Numbered from the stretch's first letter, positions 28,313 to 38,425 are shown. The stretch is DNA of 38,425 bases from Phenylobacterium sp. (GCF_004799395.1 NZ_SSMZ01000124.1:1-38425); one strand, 5' to 3'. Notes: generated from the sequence alone by a model not told the origin. Made by a program: numbers and translations.

Positions 28313-29287
28313 TCAGGGGATCAACAGACTCGCGCCGATCGTAGCCCGGCTTTCCAGGGCTTCGTGCGCCTTGCGGGCGTCGGCCAGCGGGTACGTCTGG
28401 CCGATCTCGACCTCCACCTTGCCGGAGCCGATCATCTCGAACAGGGCCGCGGCGCTGGCGTCGAGCTCGGCGGTGGTGGTCTGGTAATCGCCCATGGTCG
28501 GCCGTGTGAAGAACAACGAACCGCCGAGCATCAGCTGGCGGGCCTCCACGGGTGGCGGCGGGCCGGACGCATTGCCGAAGCTGACAAACAGGCCGCGGCG
28601 CGCCAGGCTTTTCAAGGTGCCTTCGAAGGTGTCCTTGCCCACCGAGTCGTAGGCCACAGGCACGCCCTTCCCGCCGGTGATCCGGCGGACCTCGGCCGCC
28701 ACATCCTGGGCGCGGTAAAGGATCACATGGTCGGCCCCCAGCTCACGCACGCGCGCAGCCTTTTTCTCGGAGCCCACGGTGGCGATCACCACCGCGCCCA
28801 GAGCCTTGGCCCACTGGGTCATGATCTGGCCGACGCCGCCGGCGGCCGCATGGACCAGAAGGGTCTCCCCGGCCTCCACGCGGTGCAGGCGCCGGAGCAG
28901 GAACTCCACTGTCATGCCCTTCAGCAGCGCCGCCGCGGCGGTGCGGACATCGATGTCGTCCGGCAAGGCGACCGCGCGGTCGGCCAGAGCCACCGAATAC
29001 TCCGCATAGGCCCCCGGCGAGCTGGAGCCGGCGGTCGCCACCCGGTCGCCGACCTTGAAGCGTGTGACCTCCTCGCCCACGGCCTCGACGACGCCCGCGG
29101 CCTCGCCGCCCAGGCCCGAGGGCAGCTTCATCGGGTAGAGGCCGGATCGCTGGTAGGTCTCGATGAAGTTCACGCCGATCGCCTCGTGGCGGATCAGCAC
29201 CTGCTTCGGTCCCGGTGAGGGGGTCTCGACCTCGACATATTGCAAGACTTCCGGGCCGCCGGTGGTCTCGAGCCGGATCGCGCGCAT
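28313..29287 (-). CDS. Quinone oxidoreductase (zinc-independent MDR family)
   Basis: MRAIRLETTGGPEVLQYVEVETPSPGPKQVLIRHEAIGVNFIETYQRSGLY; VHAAAGGVGQIMTQWAKALGA; start trimmed to ATG at 29287. Confidence 0.92.
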   Translation of the reverse strand: MRAIRLETTGGPEVLQYVEVETPSPGPKQVLIRHEAIGVNFIETYQRSGLYPMKLPSGLGGEAAGVVEAVGEEVTRFKVGDRVATAGSSSPGAYAEYSVALADRAVALPDDIDVRTAAAALLKGMTVEFLLRRLHRVEAGETLLVHAAAGGVGQIMTQWAKALGAVVIATVGSEKKAARVRELGADHVILYRAQDVAAEVRRITGGKGVPVAYDSVGKDTFEGTLKSLARRGLFVSFGNASGPPPPVEARQLMLGGSLFFTRPTMGDYQTTTAELDASAAALFEMIGSGKVEVEIGQTYPLADARKAHEALESRATIGASLLIP

Positions 29288-29982
29288 CAGCCGAGCACCT
29301 TCTGGAAGAACTGCAGGGTGCGGCCATTGGCCAGCTTTGCGGCGGCGGCGTCGAAATGCTCGCCTCCCTCGCGGGCGAAAGCGTGATCGCAGCCCGGGTA
29401 GGTGTGGATCTCGATCTGCGGATGATCCTTCAGGGCGGCCAGGATGATCGCCTGGGCCGGCCTGGGCACGAACTCGTCCTCCTCGGCGATGTGCATCAGC
29501 AGCGGATGGGTCAGCTTCTCCGCCTCCGCGACCCGGTTCTCCAAGCCCACTCCATAGTACGAGACGCTTGCCTCGGCGTCGGTGCGCGTGGCGGTCAGGA
29601 AAGCGAGCTGGCCGCCCAGGCAATAGCCGACTGCGCCGACCTTGCCGTTGCAGCCGGCGTCCTTGCGGACATGGGCGATGGTCGCTGCGATATCACCGAC
29701 GCCCGCGTCGACGTCGAAGGCGTTGAACAACTCGAAGGCGCGTTTCCACTCGGCCTCGGACTTGTCGGTGATGTCGATGTCGGCCTCGATCCGCCAGAAC
29801 AGGTCGGGGCAGATCGCCAGGTACCCCTGGCCCGCCAGACCGTCGGTGACGTCGCGCATCACCTGGTTCACCCCGAAAATCTCCTGGATGACGACAATGG
29901 CGGGCGCCTTCGGCTTGGCGGGTCGGGCCACATAGGCGCTGAAGGTCCCGTCCTTCGTGGTGATGTTCGTGCGCTCGCCCAT
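29287..29982 (-). CDS. Dienelactone hydrolase family protein
   Basis: AIVVIQEIFGVNQVMRDVTDGLAGQGYLAICPDLF; GKVGAVGYCLGGQLAFL (nucleophile Cys); YPGCDHAF. Confidence 0.92.
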   Translation of the reverse strand: MGERTNITTKDGTFSAYVARPAKPKAPAIVVIQEIFGVNQVMRDVTDGLAGQGYLAICPDLFWRIEADIDITDKSEAEWKRAFELFNAFDVDAGVGDIAATIAHVRKDAGCNGKVGAVGYCLGGQLAFLTATRTDAEASVSYYGVGLENRVAEAEKLTHPLLMHIAEEDEFVPRPAQAIILAALKDHPQIEIHTYPGCDHAFAREGGEHFDAAAAKLANGRTLQFFQKVLG

Positions 29983-30076
29983 GGTGGTCTCCGGTTTCCG
30001 TAAGCTTCGATGTCTGCGCTACTAGCGCGCGGGGCCGTGGCGCGGCCATATGGAATCCGAAGCGGGAGCTTGCGGC

Positions 30077-30319
30077 ATGAAGATGACGATCGAGGTGGAC
30101 TGCACGCCCGAGGAGGCCCGCCGGTTCATGGGCCTGCCGGACGTGAGCGCCCTCAATGACCATCTGGTCAATGAGATGAAGGGGCGGATCGACTCCAACA
30201 TGTCGATGATCTCGCCGGACGAGCTGATGAAGAATTGGATGGCCTTCGGCACCGGCGCCCAGGAACATTTCCGCAAGCTGATGGAAGTGGGCCTGAACGC
30301 CGCCGCCACCCGAAAATGA
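30077..30319 (+). CDS. Small conserved protein, DUF6489-like
   Basis: [38 protein letters not shown]; stop overlaps the mnmE start (ATGA). Confidence 0.75.
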   Translation: MKMTIEVDCTPEEARRFMGLPDVSALNDHLVNEMKGRIDSNMSMISPDELMKNWMAFGTGAQEHFRKLMEVGLNAAATRK

Positions 30320-31620
30320 GCGACACCATCTTCGCCCCCGCCACCGCGGCGGGTCGGGCGGCGGTGGCGGTGGTGCGGCTGTCCGGGCCCAAGACGCGCT
30401 CGGCCGTGCAGGCCTTGGCGGGCCGGGCGCCGGCCGCCCGACGCGCCTCGCTGCGCACCCTGGCGGACGCCGAGGGCGCTCCAATCGACGAGGCCCTGGT
30501 GCTCTGGTTTCCCGCGCCGGGCAGCTACACCGGCGAAGACAGCGCCGAATTCCATGTCCACGGCGGCCCAGCGGTCGTTTCCGCTCTGGTGAACGCCCTC
30601 GCGGCGCAGGGGCTGCGCCTGGCGGAGCCGGGAGAGTTCACCCGCCGCGCCTTCGAGCACGGCAAGCTGGACCTCGCCCAGGCCGAGGGGGTCGCGGACC
30701 TGGTCGACGCCGAGACGGAAGCCCAACGCAGGCAGGCCCTCGCCCAACTCGGCGGAAGACTTTCCGGAGTCCAGGCGCGCTGGCGCGACGGCCTGATCCG
30801 CGCCTCGGCGATGCTGGAAGCGGCTGTCGATTTCCCCGATGAGGAGCTTCCGGCCGACGTCGCGGGCCGCGCACGCCCGATCCTGGAGATCCTCGCTGAG
30901 GAGCTGGAGGCCGCCGCAGCGGACGTGGCGCGCGGCGAGCAGGTGCGCGAGGGCTTCCGCATCGCCCTGCTCGGCGCGCCCAACGCCGGTAAAAGCACGC
31001 TTCTTAACGCGCTCGCCAAGCGCGACGCGGCTATCGTGTCGGCTACACCGGGCACGACCCGGGACATCATCGAGGTCCCGATGGTGCTGGGCGGCTACAA
31101 GGTGATCGTCGCCGACACGGCTGGTCTGCGCGCGACCACCGACGAGATCGAGGCAGAGGGGGTCCGCCGGGCCGAGGCCTGGGCCGAGACGGCGGGCCTG
31201 CGGGTCTGGCTGGTCGACGGCTACGGGGAGCCAGATCCGGTCATGCCGGTCTCCCTACGCGCCGGCGACATCGTGCTGCTGACCAAGCGCGACCTCGGCG
31301 AGGGCCTGGAGGGCCTGCCAGGCGAACCCTTCACGGCGAAGAGCCCTAACGATGTGGCCTGGCTGGAACGTTCCCTGACACAGACGGTGGTGGAGGCCCT
31401 GGGCGGCTCCGAAATCCCAGCCGCCACGCGCCTGCGCCACCGCAACCTTCTCACCGAGGCCGCCGATCGCCTCCGCCACGCTCTCTCGCAGGACGAGACC
31501 CTGGAGCTGGCCGCCGAGGATGTGCGTCTCGCCGCCAGGGCCCTGGACCGCATCACCGGCCGTATCGACCCTGAAGAGGTGCTCGGCCGGATCTTCGCGA
31601 CCTTCTGCATCGGCAAGTGA
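30316..31620 (+). CDS. mnmE: tRNA modification GTPase MnmE
   Basis: [54 protein letters not shown]-terminal FCIGK. Confidence 0.97.
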   Translation: MSDTIFAPATAAGRAAVAVVRLSGPKTRSAVQALAGRAPAARRASLRTLADAEGAPIDEALVLWFPAPGSYTGEDSAEFHVHGGPAVVSALVNALAAQGLRLAEPGEFTRRAFEHGKLDLAQAEGVADLVDAETEAQRRQALAQLGGRLSGVQARWRDGLIRASAMLEAAVDFPDEELPADVAGRARPILEILAEELEAAAADVARGEQVREGFRIALLGAPNAGKSTLLNALAKRDAAIVSATPGTTRDIIEVPMVLGGYKVIVADTAGLRATTDEIEAEGVRRAEAWAETAGLRVWLVDGYGEPDPVMPVSLRAGDIVLLTKRDLGEGLEGLPGEPFTAKSPNDVAWLERSLTQTVVEALGGSEIPAATRLRHRNLLTEAADRLRHALSQDETLELAAEDVRLAARALDRITGRIDPEEVLGRIFATFCIGK

Positions 31621-31634
31621 CCGCCAAGCGAGTC

Positions 31635-31654
31635 ATCCTTGCGAACGCGGGGAT
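31635..31654. repeat. Degenerate copy of the 8831-8850 palindrome
   Basis: ATCCTTGCGAACGCGGGGAT matches ATCCCGGCGAAGGCCGGGAT at 16/20. Confidence 0.5.
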
Positions 31655-31670
31655 CCACGCCTCGCGTCAC

Positions 31671-31686
31671 TGTTTCACGTGAAACA
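31671..31686. promoter_or_regulatory. parS: parS site TGTTTCACGTGAAACA
   Basis: Second exact 16-bp parS, 30 bp upstream of the mnmG start. Confidence 0.95.
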
Positions 31687-31716
31687 CTCGCGGCGTTCGA
31701 CTATATGCAGCGCTCC

Positions 31717-33567
31717 ATGACGACCTGGGACGTGATCATCATCGGCGGCGGCCATGCCGGCTGCGAGGCGGCGGCCGCCTCGGCGCGGTTCGGCGCGCGC
31801 ACCCTGCTGCTTACCCACAAGGTCGAGACCATCGGAGAGATGAGCTGCAACCCGGCCATTGGCGGCCTGGGCAAGGGTCATCTGGTCCGCGAGATCGACG
31901 CCCTGGACGGGCTGATGGGCCGGCTCGGCGATCAGGCCGGCATTCAGTTCCGGCTGCTGAACCGCTCCAAGGGCGCCGCCGTGCGCGGCCCGCGCTCACA
32001 GATAGACCGCAAACTCTACCGCGAGGCCATGCAGGCGGAACTCGCCGCCACACCCAACCTGACCCTCGTCGCCGAGGCGGTCGAGGACCTGATCCTGGAC
32101 GACCGCGTCGTCGTGGGTGTGCTGGGCGCCAGCGGGACGGCCTACCGCGGCGGCCGGGTCGTGCTGACCACCGGCACCTTCCTGAAGGGTGTGATCCATC
32201 GCGGCGATGAGCGGATTCCAGCCGGTCGCGCCGGCGATGCGCCGGCGATCGGTCTCTCGGACCGGCTCTATGCTTCTGGGCTCCGAATGGGCCGACTCAA
32301 GACCGGCACCCCGGCCCGTCTCGACGGCTCGACCATCGCCTGGGACCGGCTGGAGATGCAGGCGGCGGACGAAGAGCCCACCCCGTTCTCCTTCCTGACC
32401 GAGGCGATCACCACGCCGCAGATCGCCTGCGGGATCACCTACACCAACGCCAAGACTCATCGGATCATCGCCGAGCGCCTCGGCGAGAGCGCGGTCTATG
32501 GCGGCAAGGCTACCGGGATCGGCCCACGCTACTGCCCGTCGATCGAGGACAAGGTGGTCCGTTTCGCCGACAAGACCAGTCACCAGGTGTTCCTGGAGCC
32601 GGAAGGCCTCTCCGACGACACGGTCTATCCGAACGGCGTCTCCACCTCGGTGTCGGAAGAGACGCAGGACCTCTTCCTACGGACCATGGTTGGGCTCGAA
32701 GACGTGCGCGTGCGCCGCTACGGCTACGCCATCGAGTACGACTATGTGGACCCTCGCGAACTCTTCCCGACCCTGGAGGCCAAGCGCCTGCCCGGTCTTT
32801 ACCTGGCGGGTCAGATCAACGGCACCACCGGCTATGAAGAAGCCGGCGCCCAGGGTCTGGTCGCCGGGCTGAACGCCGCGCGCGCGGCGTCCGGGCTGGA
32901 CGCCGGCTCCTTCGCCCGCGACGAGGCCTATATCGGCGTGCTGATTGATGACCTGGTCACCCGTGGCGTCACCGAGCCCTATCGGATGTTCACCAGCCGC
33001 GCGGAATTCCGCCTGCTCCTGCGGGCCGACAACGCCGACCAGCGGCTGACCGCCAAGGGCCACGCCCTGGGCGTCGTGGGGTCTCTCCGCGCCAAGGTGT
33101 TTGGTGAGAAGGCCGAGGCGCTCAGTGAAGCCCGCGCCATGGCCGCCAGCCTGACGCTGACGCCCTCGGCGGCCGAAAAGGCCGGCCTGCCTGTGAAGGC
33201 GGACGGTCAACGGCGCAACCTCATCGAGCTCCTCGCCTACCCGACCATCGGCTTCGACGACCTGGCGCGCGTATGGCCGCAGATCGCTGCCTGGGCGCCG
33301 GCGGTGCGCGAGCAGGTGGAGATCGACGCCTCCTACGCCGGCTACCTCGACCGCCAAGCCGCCGATGTCGCCGCGTTCCGCCGCGACGAGGACCTGACCC
33401 TGTCCGCAGATCTGGACTACACAATGGTCGGCGGCCTCTCCAACGAGGCGCGAGAAAAGCTGAATAATGTCAAACCGTTGACACTGGGACAGGCGGCGCG
33501 GATCGAGGGCGTGACACCTGGCGCGCTGACCGCCCTGCTGGCTCATGTCCGTCGCCGCGCCGCGTGA
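31717..33567 (+). CDS. mnmG: tRNA uridine-5-carboxymethylaminomethyl modification enzyme MnmG
   Basis: [62 protein letters not shown]. Confidence 0.97.
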   Translation: MTTWDVIIIGGGHAGCEAAAASARFGARTLLLTHKVETIGEMSCNPAIGGLGKGHLVREIDALDGLMGRLGDQAGIQFRLLNRSKGAAVRGPRSQIDRKLYREAMQAELAATPNLTLVAEAVEDLILDDRVVVGVLGASGTAYRGGRVVLTTGTFLKGVIHRGDERIPAGRAGDAPAIGLSDRLYASGLRMGRLKTGTPARLDGSTIAWDRLEMQAADEEPTPFSFLTEAITTPQIACGITYTNAKTHRIIAERLGESAVYGGKATGIGPRYCPSIEDKVVRFADKTSHQVFLEPEGLSDDTVYPNGVSTSVSEETQDLFLRTMVGLEDVRVRRYGYAIEYDYVDPRELFPTLEAKRLPGLYLAGQINGTTGYEEAGAQGLVAGLNAARAASGLDAGSFARDEAYIGVLIDDLVTRGVTEPYRMFTSRAEFRLLLRADNADQRLTAKGHALGVVGSLRAKVFGEKAEALSEARAMAASLTLTPSAAEKAGLPVKADGQRRNLIELLAYPTIGFDDLARVWPQIAAWAPAVREQVEIDASYAGYLDRQAADVAAFRRDEDLTLSADLDYTMVGGLSNEAREKLNNVKPLTLGQAARIEGVTPGALTALLAHVRRRAA

Positions 33568-34210
33568 GCCCTTGGCGCCCGCAGCCCTGATGGACGCCGA
33601 AGGCTTCGCGTCCGTCAGCGGGGCCACGCCCGCCCAGATGGCTGACCTCGAACGCTTCCGGGTGATGCTCGCCGAGCGCAACGAGGTGATGAACCTCGTC
33701 GGGCCGGCCTCCCTCCCCGACTTCTGGTCGCGGCACGCCTGGGACTCGGCTCAATTGCTGCGTCTGGCGCCGGAGGCGCGGGCCTGGGCCGACCTGGGCG
33801 CCGGCGCCGGTCTGCCCGGTCTGGTGCTGGCCATACTCGGCAAGGGGGTCGTGGGCTTCCACGTGGACCTCGTGGAGAGCATGACCAAGCGGTGCAAGTT
33901 CCTCTCCGAAGTGGTGGAAGAGCTGGCGATTCCGGCGAGCGTCCACAACGCGCGTGCGGAAAACCTCGATCTAACTGTGGAGATCGTCACCGCCCGGGCT
34001 TGTGCGCCGCTCTACCGCCTGCTCGGGTATGCCCGGCCATACCTGCAGTCCGGCGCGACCGGCCTGTTCCTCAAGGGACAGGACGTCGTGGCCGAGATGA
34101 AGGAGGCCGCCAGACATTGGGAATATGAGGCCGACGTCGTGCCATCCAAAAGCGACCCCCGAGGCCGCATCGTTCGCGTGAGGAGGCTCGGTCGTGCCCG
34201 CAAGACCTGA
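33545..34210 (+). CDS. rsmG: 16S rRNA (guanine527-N7)-methyltransferase
   Basis: [64 protein letters not shown]. Confidence 0.94.
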   Translation: MSVAAPREPLAPAALMDAEGFASVSGATPAQMADLERFRVMLAERNEVMNLVGPASLPDFWSRHAWDSAQLLRLAPEARAWADLGAGAGLPGLVLAILGKGVVGFHVDLVESMTKRCKFLSEVVEELAIPASVHNARAENLDLTVEIVTARACAPLYRLLGYARPYLQSGATGLFLKGQDVVAEMKEAARHWEYEADVVPSKSDPRGRIVRVRRLGRARKT

Positions 34211-34217
34211 AGCGGCC

Positions 34218-35006
34218 ATGCGGGTGCTCGTCGTCGCCAACCAGAAGGGCGGCGTTGGCAAGACCACGACCGCCATCAACCTGGGCACGGCCCTGGCTGC
34301 GGTGGGAGAACGCGTGCTGCTGATCGACTCGGATCCGCAGGGGAACGCCTCCACCGGCCTCGGCATCGGCCGGGCGCAGCGCAAGAACACGCTCTACGAC
34401 GTCTTGATGGGCGAAAAGGGCCTGTCCGAGGCGGTGGTGAAGTCCTCGGTGCCGGGCCTGGACGTGGTGCCGTCGGACCCAGACCTCTCGGGCATCGAAT
34501 TGGAATTGGCCCAGCAGGCCCGGCGTTCCTACAAGCTGCGCGACGCGCTGGACGTCGTGCGCGAGGCTGGGGTCTACAGCTACGTGCTGATCGACTGCCC
34601 GCCGTCGCTGAATCTGCTCACCGTCAACGCCATGGCGGCGGCCGACGCGGTGCTGGTGCCCTTACAGTGCGAGTTCTTCGCCCTGGAGGGCCTGACCCAG
34701 CTGATGCGCACCATCGAGCTGGTGCACACCAGCCTCAATCCCAAGCTGGAGATCCAGGGGATCGTGCTGACCATGTTCGATCGCCGAAACGGCCTGTCGG
34801 CCCAGGTGGCCAACGACGTGCGCGACCACTTCGGCGAGACGGTCTACCAGACGGTGATCCCGCGAAATGTGCGGGTTTCCGAGGCGCCTTCGTTCGGCAA
34901 GCCGGCGCTGGTCTACGATCTGAAGTGCGCAGGCAGCCAGGCGTATCTGCGGCTGGCCCGCGAGGTGGTGCTGCGCGAGCGCGCCCGCCGCAAAGTCGCG
35001 GCGTAG
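34218..35006 (+). CDS. parA: Chromosome partitioning ATPase ParA
   Basis: VVANQKGGVGKTTTAINLGTALAAVGERVLLIDSDPQGNASTGLG; alternative GTG start at 34194. Confidence 0.96.
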   Translation: MRVLVVANQKGGVGKTTTAINLGTALAAVGERVLLIDSDPQGNASTGLGIGRAQRKNTLYDVLMGEKGLSEAVVKSSVPGLDVVPSDPDLSGIELELAQQARRSYKLRDALDVVREAGVYSYVLIDCPPSLNLLTVNAMAAADAVLVPLQCEFFALEGLTQLMRTIELVHTSLNPKLEIQGIVLTMFDRRNGLSAQVANDVRDHFGETVYQTVIPRNVRVSEAPSFGKPALVYDLKCAGSQAYLRLAREVVLRERARRKVAA

Positions 35007-35016
35007 GAGAGATTCG

Positions 35017-35886
35017 ATGGCCGAGGGCCGCAGAGGTTTGGGCCGGGGCCTTTCGGCCCTGCTGGACGACGCGAACGACGGTGATGGGCCCGTCGCCGCC
35101 GGCGAAGGCGCTCGCGAGATCCCCATCGAACTGGTCCACCGCAACCCCGACCAGCCGCGCCGCCACTTCGCCGAGGCCGAGATCGCCGAGCTGGAGACCT
35201 CGATCCGCGACAAGGGCGTGTTGCAGCCGATCCTGGTCCGTCCCTCGCCCAAGACGTCGGGTGAATTCGAGATTGTGGCCGGTGAGCGCCGCTGGCGCGC
35301 GGCGCAGCAGGCTGGGCTGAAGGCGATCCCGGCGCTGGTGCGGGTGCTGGACGACGACAAGGCCTTCGAGATCGCCATCGTCGAGAACGTCCAGCGCGAA
35401 GACCTGAACGCCATGGAGGAGGCCCAGGCCTACCAGACCCTGATGCGGCGCATGGCCTACACCCAGGACAAGGCGGCCTCTGCGGTCGGCAAGTCGCGCA
35501 GCCATGTGGCCAACACCCTTCGCCTGTTGCAGCTGCCGGCGATCGTCCAGGACCACGTGCTGTTCGGCCGCCTGACCGCCGGCCATGCGCGCGCGATCCT
35601 GACCTCGGATCAGCCGGAGGCCTTGGCGCAAGCCATTGTCGAGAAAGGGCTTTCCGTCCGTGACGCGGAGGCGCTGGCCAAACGCAAGGGCGGGTCCGGT
35701 CCGGCCAAGGCCTCAGGCCCGCGCCGGAGCAAGGACACCGACACCGCAGCACTTGAGGTCGACCTGGAGGACGTGCTGGGCATGAGCGTCGACATCCTCG
35801 ACCGGGGCGGCGCGGGCGAACTGCGCATCAAGTACGCCACCCTGGAACAGCTCGACGAGCTTTGCCGCAGGCTGACCCGCGCATGA
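35017..35886 (+). CDS. parB: Chromosome partitioning protein ParB (CTP-dependent clamp family)
   Basis: RGLGRGLSALL; NPDQPRRHFAEAEIAEL; VAGERRWRAAQQAGLKAIPALVR; HTH SAVGKSRSHVANTLRLLQLP. Confidence 0.97.
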   Translation: MAEGRRGLGRGLSALLDDANDGDGPVAAGEGAREIPIELVHRNPDQPRRHFAEAEIAELETSIRDKGVLQPILVRPSPKTSGEFEIVAGERRWRAAQQAGLKAIPALVRVLDDDKAFEIAIVENVQREDLNAMEEAQAYQTLMRRMAYTQDKAASAVGKSRSHVANTLRLLQLPAIVQDHVLFGRLTAGHARAILTSDQPEALAQAIVEKGLSVRDAEALAKRKGGSGPAKASGPRRSKDTDTAALEVDLEDVLGMSVDILDRGGAGELRIKYATLEQLDELCRRLTRA

Positions 35887-36389
35887 TCCTGGCCCAGGGC
35901 TCCAAGGTGAAGCTGCGCACCATCGGGGTTCGCGACCTGAAGGCGGCGACCAGGCACAAGTTCACGCTATCCATCACCGAGCCGATGACCGACCCGGACT
36001 GGGCGCGCAGCGTGCTCGACCAGACCGGCTTCTGGACCAACACGGCCGGCGCCTGCGCCATCGAGGCGGATGACCGGCTGATCGGCACACTACAGTTCTA
36101 TGGCGCGGGGCCTGGCGTCCACGGGCTGGAGCTGGGCTACATCCTCCACGATGAAGCCGACCGTGGCAAAGGCTATGCCTCTGAAGCGCTTCGGCTTTTC
36201 TCTGACTTGTTGTTCGCCGAGCATCCCGAATGCCACCGGCTTCAGCTGATCATCGAGACCTGGAACGACGCCTCGGCGCGCCTGGCCGAAAACTGCGGCT
36301 ACGCCAGCGAGGGCATCCTGCGCAAGGCGGGCTATTCCTCGCCCGACCAGCCGGCTGACTGCTTCGTCTACAGCCGCGTCCGCGACTAG
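35883..36389 (+). CDS. GNAT-family acetyltransferase (RimJ/Acetyltransf_3 type)
   Basis: ELGYILHDEADRGKGYASEALRLFSDLLF; LQLIIETWNDASARLAENCGYASEGILRKAGY; ATGA overlap with parB. Confidence 0.85.
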   Translation: MILAQGSKVKLRTIGVRDLKAATRHKFTLSITEPMTDPDWARSVLDQTGFWTNTAGACAIEADDRLIGTLQFYGAGPGVHGLELGYILHDEADRGKGYASEALRLFSDLLFAEHPECHRLQLIIETWNDASARLAENCGYASEGILRKAGYSSPDQPADCFVYSRVRD

Positions 36390-37483
36390 CCTTCGCCGTC
36401 CTCGGCGTCCGTCGCCTTGGCCTTCTGGTCGATATTGGTGGGCGATGTCTTGTGGCCCGTACGCTCTTCCTCGCGCGCGCCCTGCAGGATGCCGACCAGA
36501 CCGTAGTTCCCCTCGTGGCAGGCGTATTCGTAGACTTGGCCGGTGATGCGCGAGAACTCGTACTCGCCGCCCCAGGCCTGGGCGAAGACGGTCGGATCCT
36601 CCACCCAGAAGGCGTAGTGCATGCGGTCCTTGTCGGTCCGCGTGAAGCGTTCGGTGACCTTCAGGTGTTGGGACGCGCCGCGGAACACCTGCTCAGGGTT
36701 GAAGTTCGTGGTCTCGACCACGAGCGTGTCACCTTCCCAGCGGCCGATCGAGTCGCCCATCCAGGGCCGGACGGAAGCCGGCAGGTGCTGAGGGGTGTCC
36801 AGGCGCACGATGCGGGCGTCGTGCACCATCTCCACGTCGATGACGACCTGATCCTTGGTCTGCACGAACTGATAGGTGTTGTTGTAAAGGCCGGGCAGCA
36901 TCACCGGGCCAGCGGAATTTCCGAACGACAGCAGGCAGCGCTCACCCAGGGCCCGGGTTTCCGGGTTGTCGCTGGGGCTCTGGCCGGGGCCCAGCGAGCG
37001 GCCGAAGGGATTGACATGCACGTCCTTGCGCATCGGCACACGGCCGTCCGGTGTGGAGGTGATGAAGCCGTTCCGGGGCTGGCCGTTCACCCGCATGACC
37101 ACGCTGCCGGGATCGGTCCAGGCGGCGTTGTAGTTGCAGTCGGTGCCGCGGCCGCCTGAACAGTCCGCGGGCAGGTCGGTGACCTTGGCGTTCGGGTCGG
37201 TGGGCTTGTTGCCGAGATCGATCTGCGCCTGGGTCTTGGCCTCGATCTTCCTGGCCTCGGCCTCGGTCAGCACCAGGCTCGCGCCGTACTTCGGATTGCG
37301 TTCCAGCCGGGTGACCGCGACGTTGGTCCACACCCCCTGCAAATCCGGGTGGCCATAGGCGTCGCGGGGGACCTTGTAGGCTGTCTTGGGTGGCGCGGGA
37401 GGCTGGGCGTGAACCAGGTCCGGTGAGAAGCCGATGCCGAGCACAGCTGAAAAGGCGAAAGCTTTCAACTTCTTCGCCAACAT
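36386..37483 (-). CDS. Exported protein of uncharacterised family (PDLQGVWT / GRWEGDTLVVETTNFN motifs)
   Basis: Signal peptide …VLGIGFSPDLVHAQ; YGHPDLQGVWTNVAVTRLERNPKYG; SIGRWEGDTLVVETTNFN; VYEYACHEGNYG. Confidence 0.75.
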   Translation of the reverse strand: MLAKKLKAFAFSAVLGIGFSPDLVHAQPPAPPKTAYKVPRDAYGHPDLQGVWTNVAVTRLERNPKYGASLVLTEAEARKIEAKTQAQIDLGNKPTDPNAKVTDLPADCSGGRGTDCNYNAAWTDPGSVVMRVNGQPRNGFITSTPDGRVPMRKDVHVNPFGRSLGPGQSPSDNPETRALGERCLLSFGNSAGPVMLPGLYNNTYQFVQTKDQVVIDVEMVHDARIVRLDTPQHLPASVRPWMGDSIGRWEGDTLVVETTNFNPEQVFRGASQHLKVTERFTRTDKDRMHYAFWVEDPTVFAQAWGGEYEFSRITGQVYEYACHEGNYGLVGILQGAREEERTGHKTSPTNIDQKAKATDAEDGEG

Positions 37484-37566
37484 ATGCGCCTCCCAATATG
37501 CCTGCAGTCATTGCTGCTTATGGGCGCAAGTATCCCGGCGTTCCGGGCCGGCGGCAAGAGGAGCGT

Positions 37567-38425
37567 CTAGAGTCCCAGGCGGCGCGCGCGGCTCGCGACG
37601 GTCAGCGCCAGGCGTTCAGCGATCAACTGGTCGGGCGAACCGGCCGTCTTGCACAGGCGGTCGGCGTCGAGGATCTGCGGCTGGATGCGGTCGAGCTCCT
37701 CGAGACTCCAGGACCGCGCCTGGCGCAGGAACTCCCGTTCCTGCTTCCAGAATACGCCCGCCGCCTTGGCGGCTTCCTGCAGGCCAGCTCCGCTCTTGGC
37801 GAGCGTCAGCGCCCGTCGAAGCTTGCCCAGGTGCATGCCCATGGCGCGCACGGCGGCGGGACCGCCCTCGCCTTCCTGGGCCGCGCGGCGCAGCCCCGCC
37901 TGGGCCTCGCCCAGGCGTCCGCCGAAAGCGTCCGACGCCGCGTCGAATAGCGAGGCCTCAGGTTCGACTCCGAGGAAGGGCTCGAGGTCGGCAGGCGTGG
38001 CGATGGCTCCGCTGCCGGGACCGAGGAACAGGGCCAGCCGCTCCATTTCCTGGCGCGCGACCCCGCGCTCCTTCGGCATGCGGGCCACGAATAGGGCGAG
38101 CGCGTCGGCGTTGAGCGACAGGCTGTCCTTGGCCAGCGCCTCGCGGACCTGACGCGCGACGTCTCCAGGCTCGTCCTCGTAGCAGGGGATGGTCGCCACG
38201 CCCGCGGCCTTCTCGGCGACCTTGCGCAGGTTGGAATCTCGGCCGAGCGCGCCGGCCTCGATCAGCAGGAAGGCGTCGGGGTTCAATTCCCCCGCGGCGT
38301 GGCGGGTCAGCGCCTCGGCGGCCAGTTTGTCGAGGCCGCCCTTCTCAGTGGAAAACCTCAAGCGCACCAGCCTGCGGCCGCCCATCAAGGACTGTGCGGC
38401 AAGTTCCCCCTCCAGCCGGCCGGCG
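37567..38425 (-). CDS. holA: DNA polymerase III delta subunit (5' end cut by the window edge)
   Basis: Frame stays open to the window end: AGRLEGELAAQSLMGGRRLVRLRFSTEKGG…; FLLIEAGALGRDSNLRKVAEKA; typical HolA. Confidence 0.88.
   Translation of the reverse strand, partial: AGRLEGELAAQSLMGGRRLVRLRFSTEKGGLDKLAAEALTRHAAGELNPDAFLLIEAGALGRDSNLRKVAEKAAGVATIPCYEDEPGDVARQVREALAKDSLSLNADALALFVARMPKERGVARQEMERLALFLGPGSGAIATPADLEPFLGVEPEASLFDAASDAFGGRLGEAQAGLRRAAQEGEGGPAAVRAMGMHLGKLRRALTLAKSGAGLQEAAKAAGVFWKQEREFLRQARSWSLEELDRIQPQILDADRLCKTAGSPDQLIAERLALTVASRARRLGL

Noticed and set aside
33858-33870. CCACGTGG-type palindrome in rsmG
   Set aside because: Lacks the flanking TGTTT/AAACA of parS; similar CCACGTGG strings occur in other coding regions of the window.
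1-38425. CRISPR arrays, tRNA/rRNA genes, IS elements, prophage or toxin-antitoxin/defence modules
   Set aside because: None was recognised by eye; intergenic spaces are short and explained by repeats, terminators, parS sites and the origin candidate.

Overview
GC-rich window from what looks like a Caulobacterales (Phenylobacterium/Caulobacter-like) chromosome; the taxon is inferred from gene content and order. It is mostly conserved housekeeping sequence. In order it carries: exported nucleosidase, UbiH-type hydroxylase, fabI / ClC-type channel (opposite strand) / fabB / fabA, SH3 protein, 2-hydroxyacid dehydrogenase, O-methyltransferase, moeB-like, nth, PfkB kinase, hisB-H-A-F-E, Smr, mltA, Tim44-like, secB, dnaQ, coaE, aroE, maf, ppsR, then hemE-hemH-hemJ, rho, qor-like, dienelactone hydrolase, DUF6489-like, mnmE, mnmG, rsmG, parA, parB, GNAT, an exported protein of unknown function, and holA (cut by the right edge). 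The most significant non-coding signal is the ~510-bp gap between divergent ppsR and hemE (23495-24004). It matches the genomic context of the Caulobacter origin (Cori) and contains a perfect TTAA-N7-TTAA CtrA-type box with an internal GANTC site, a second near-perfect CtrA box, five GANTC sites, DnaA/W-box-like motifs and a GC hairpin. Two perfect 16-bp parS sites (TGTTTCACGTGAAACA) lie 4.5-8 kb away, next to parAB. Together these form a putative replication-origin/centromere region. I saw no CRISPR array, rRNA, tRNA, prophage or defence island, and no clearly novel multi-gene system. Secondary points of interest are a fab cluster split by a divergent ClC gene, palindromic intergenic repeat families, and an uncharacterised exported family.
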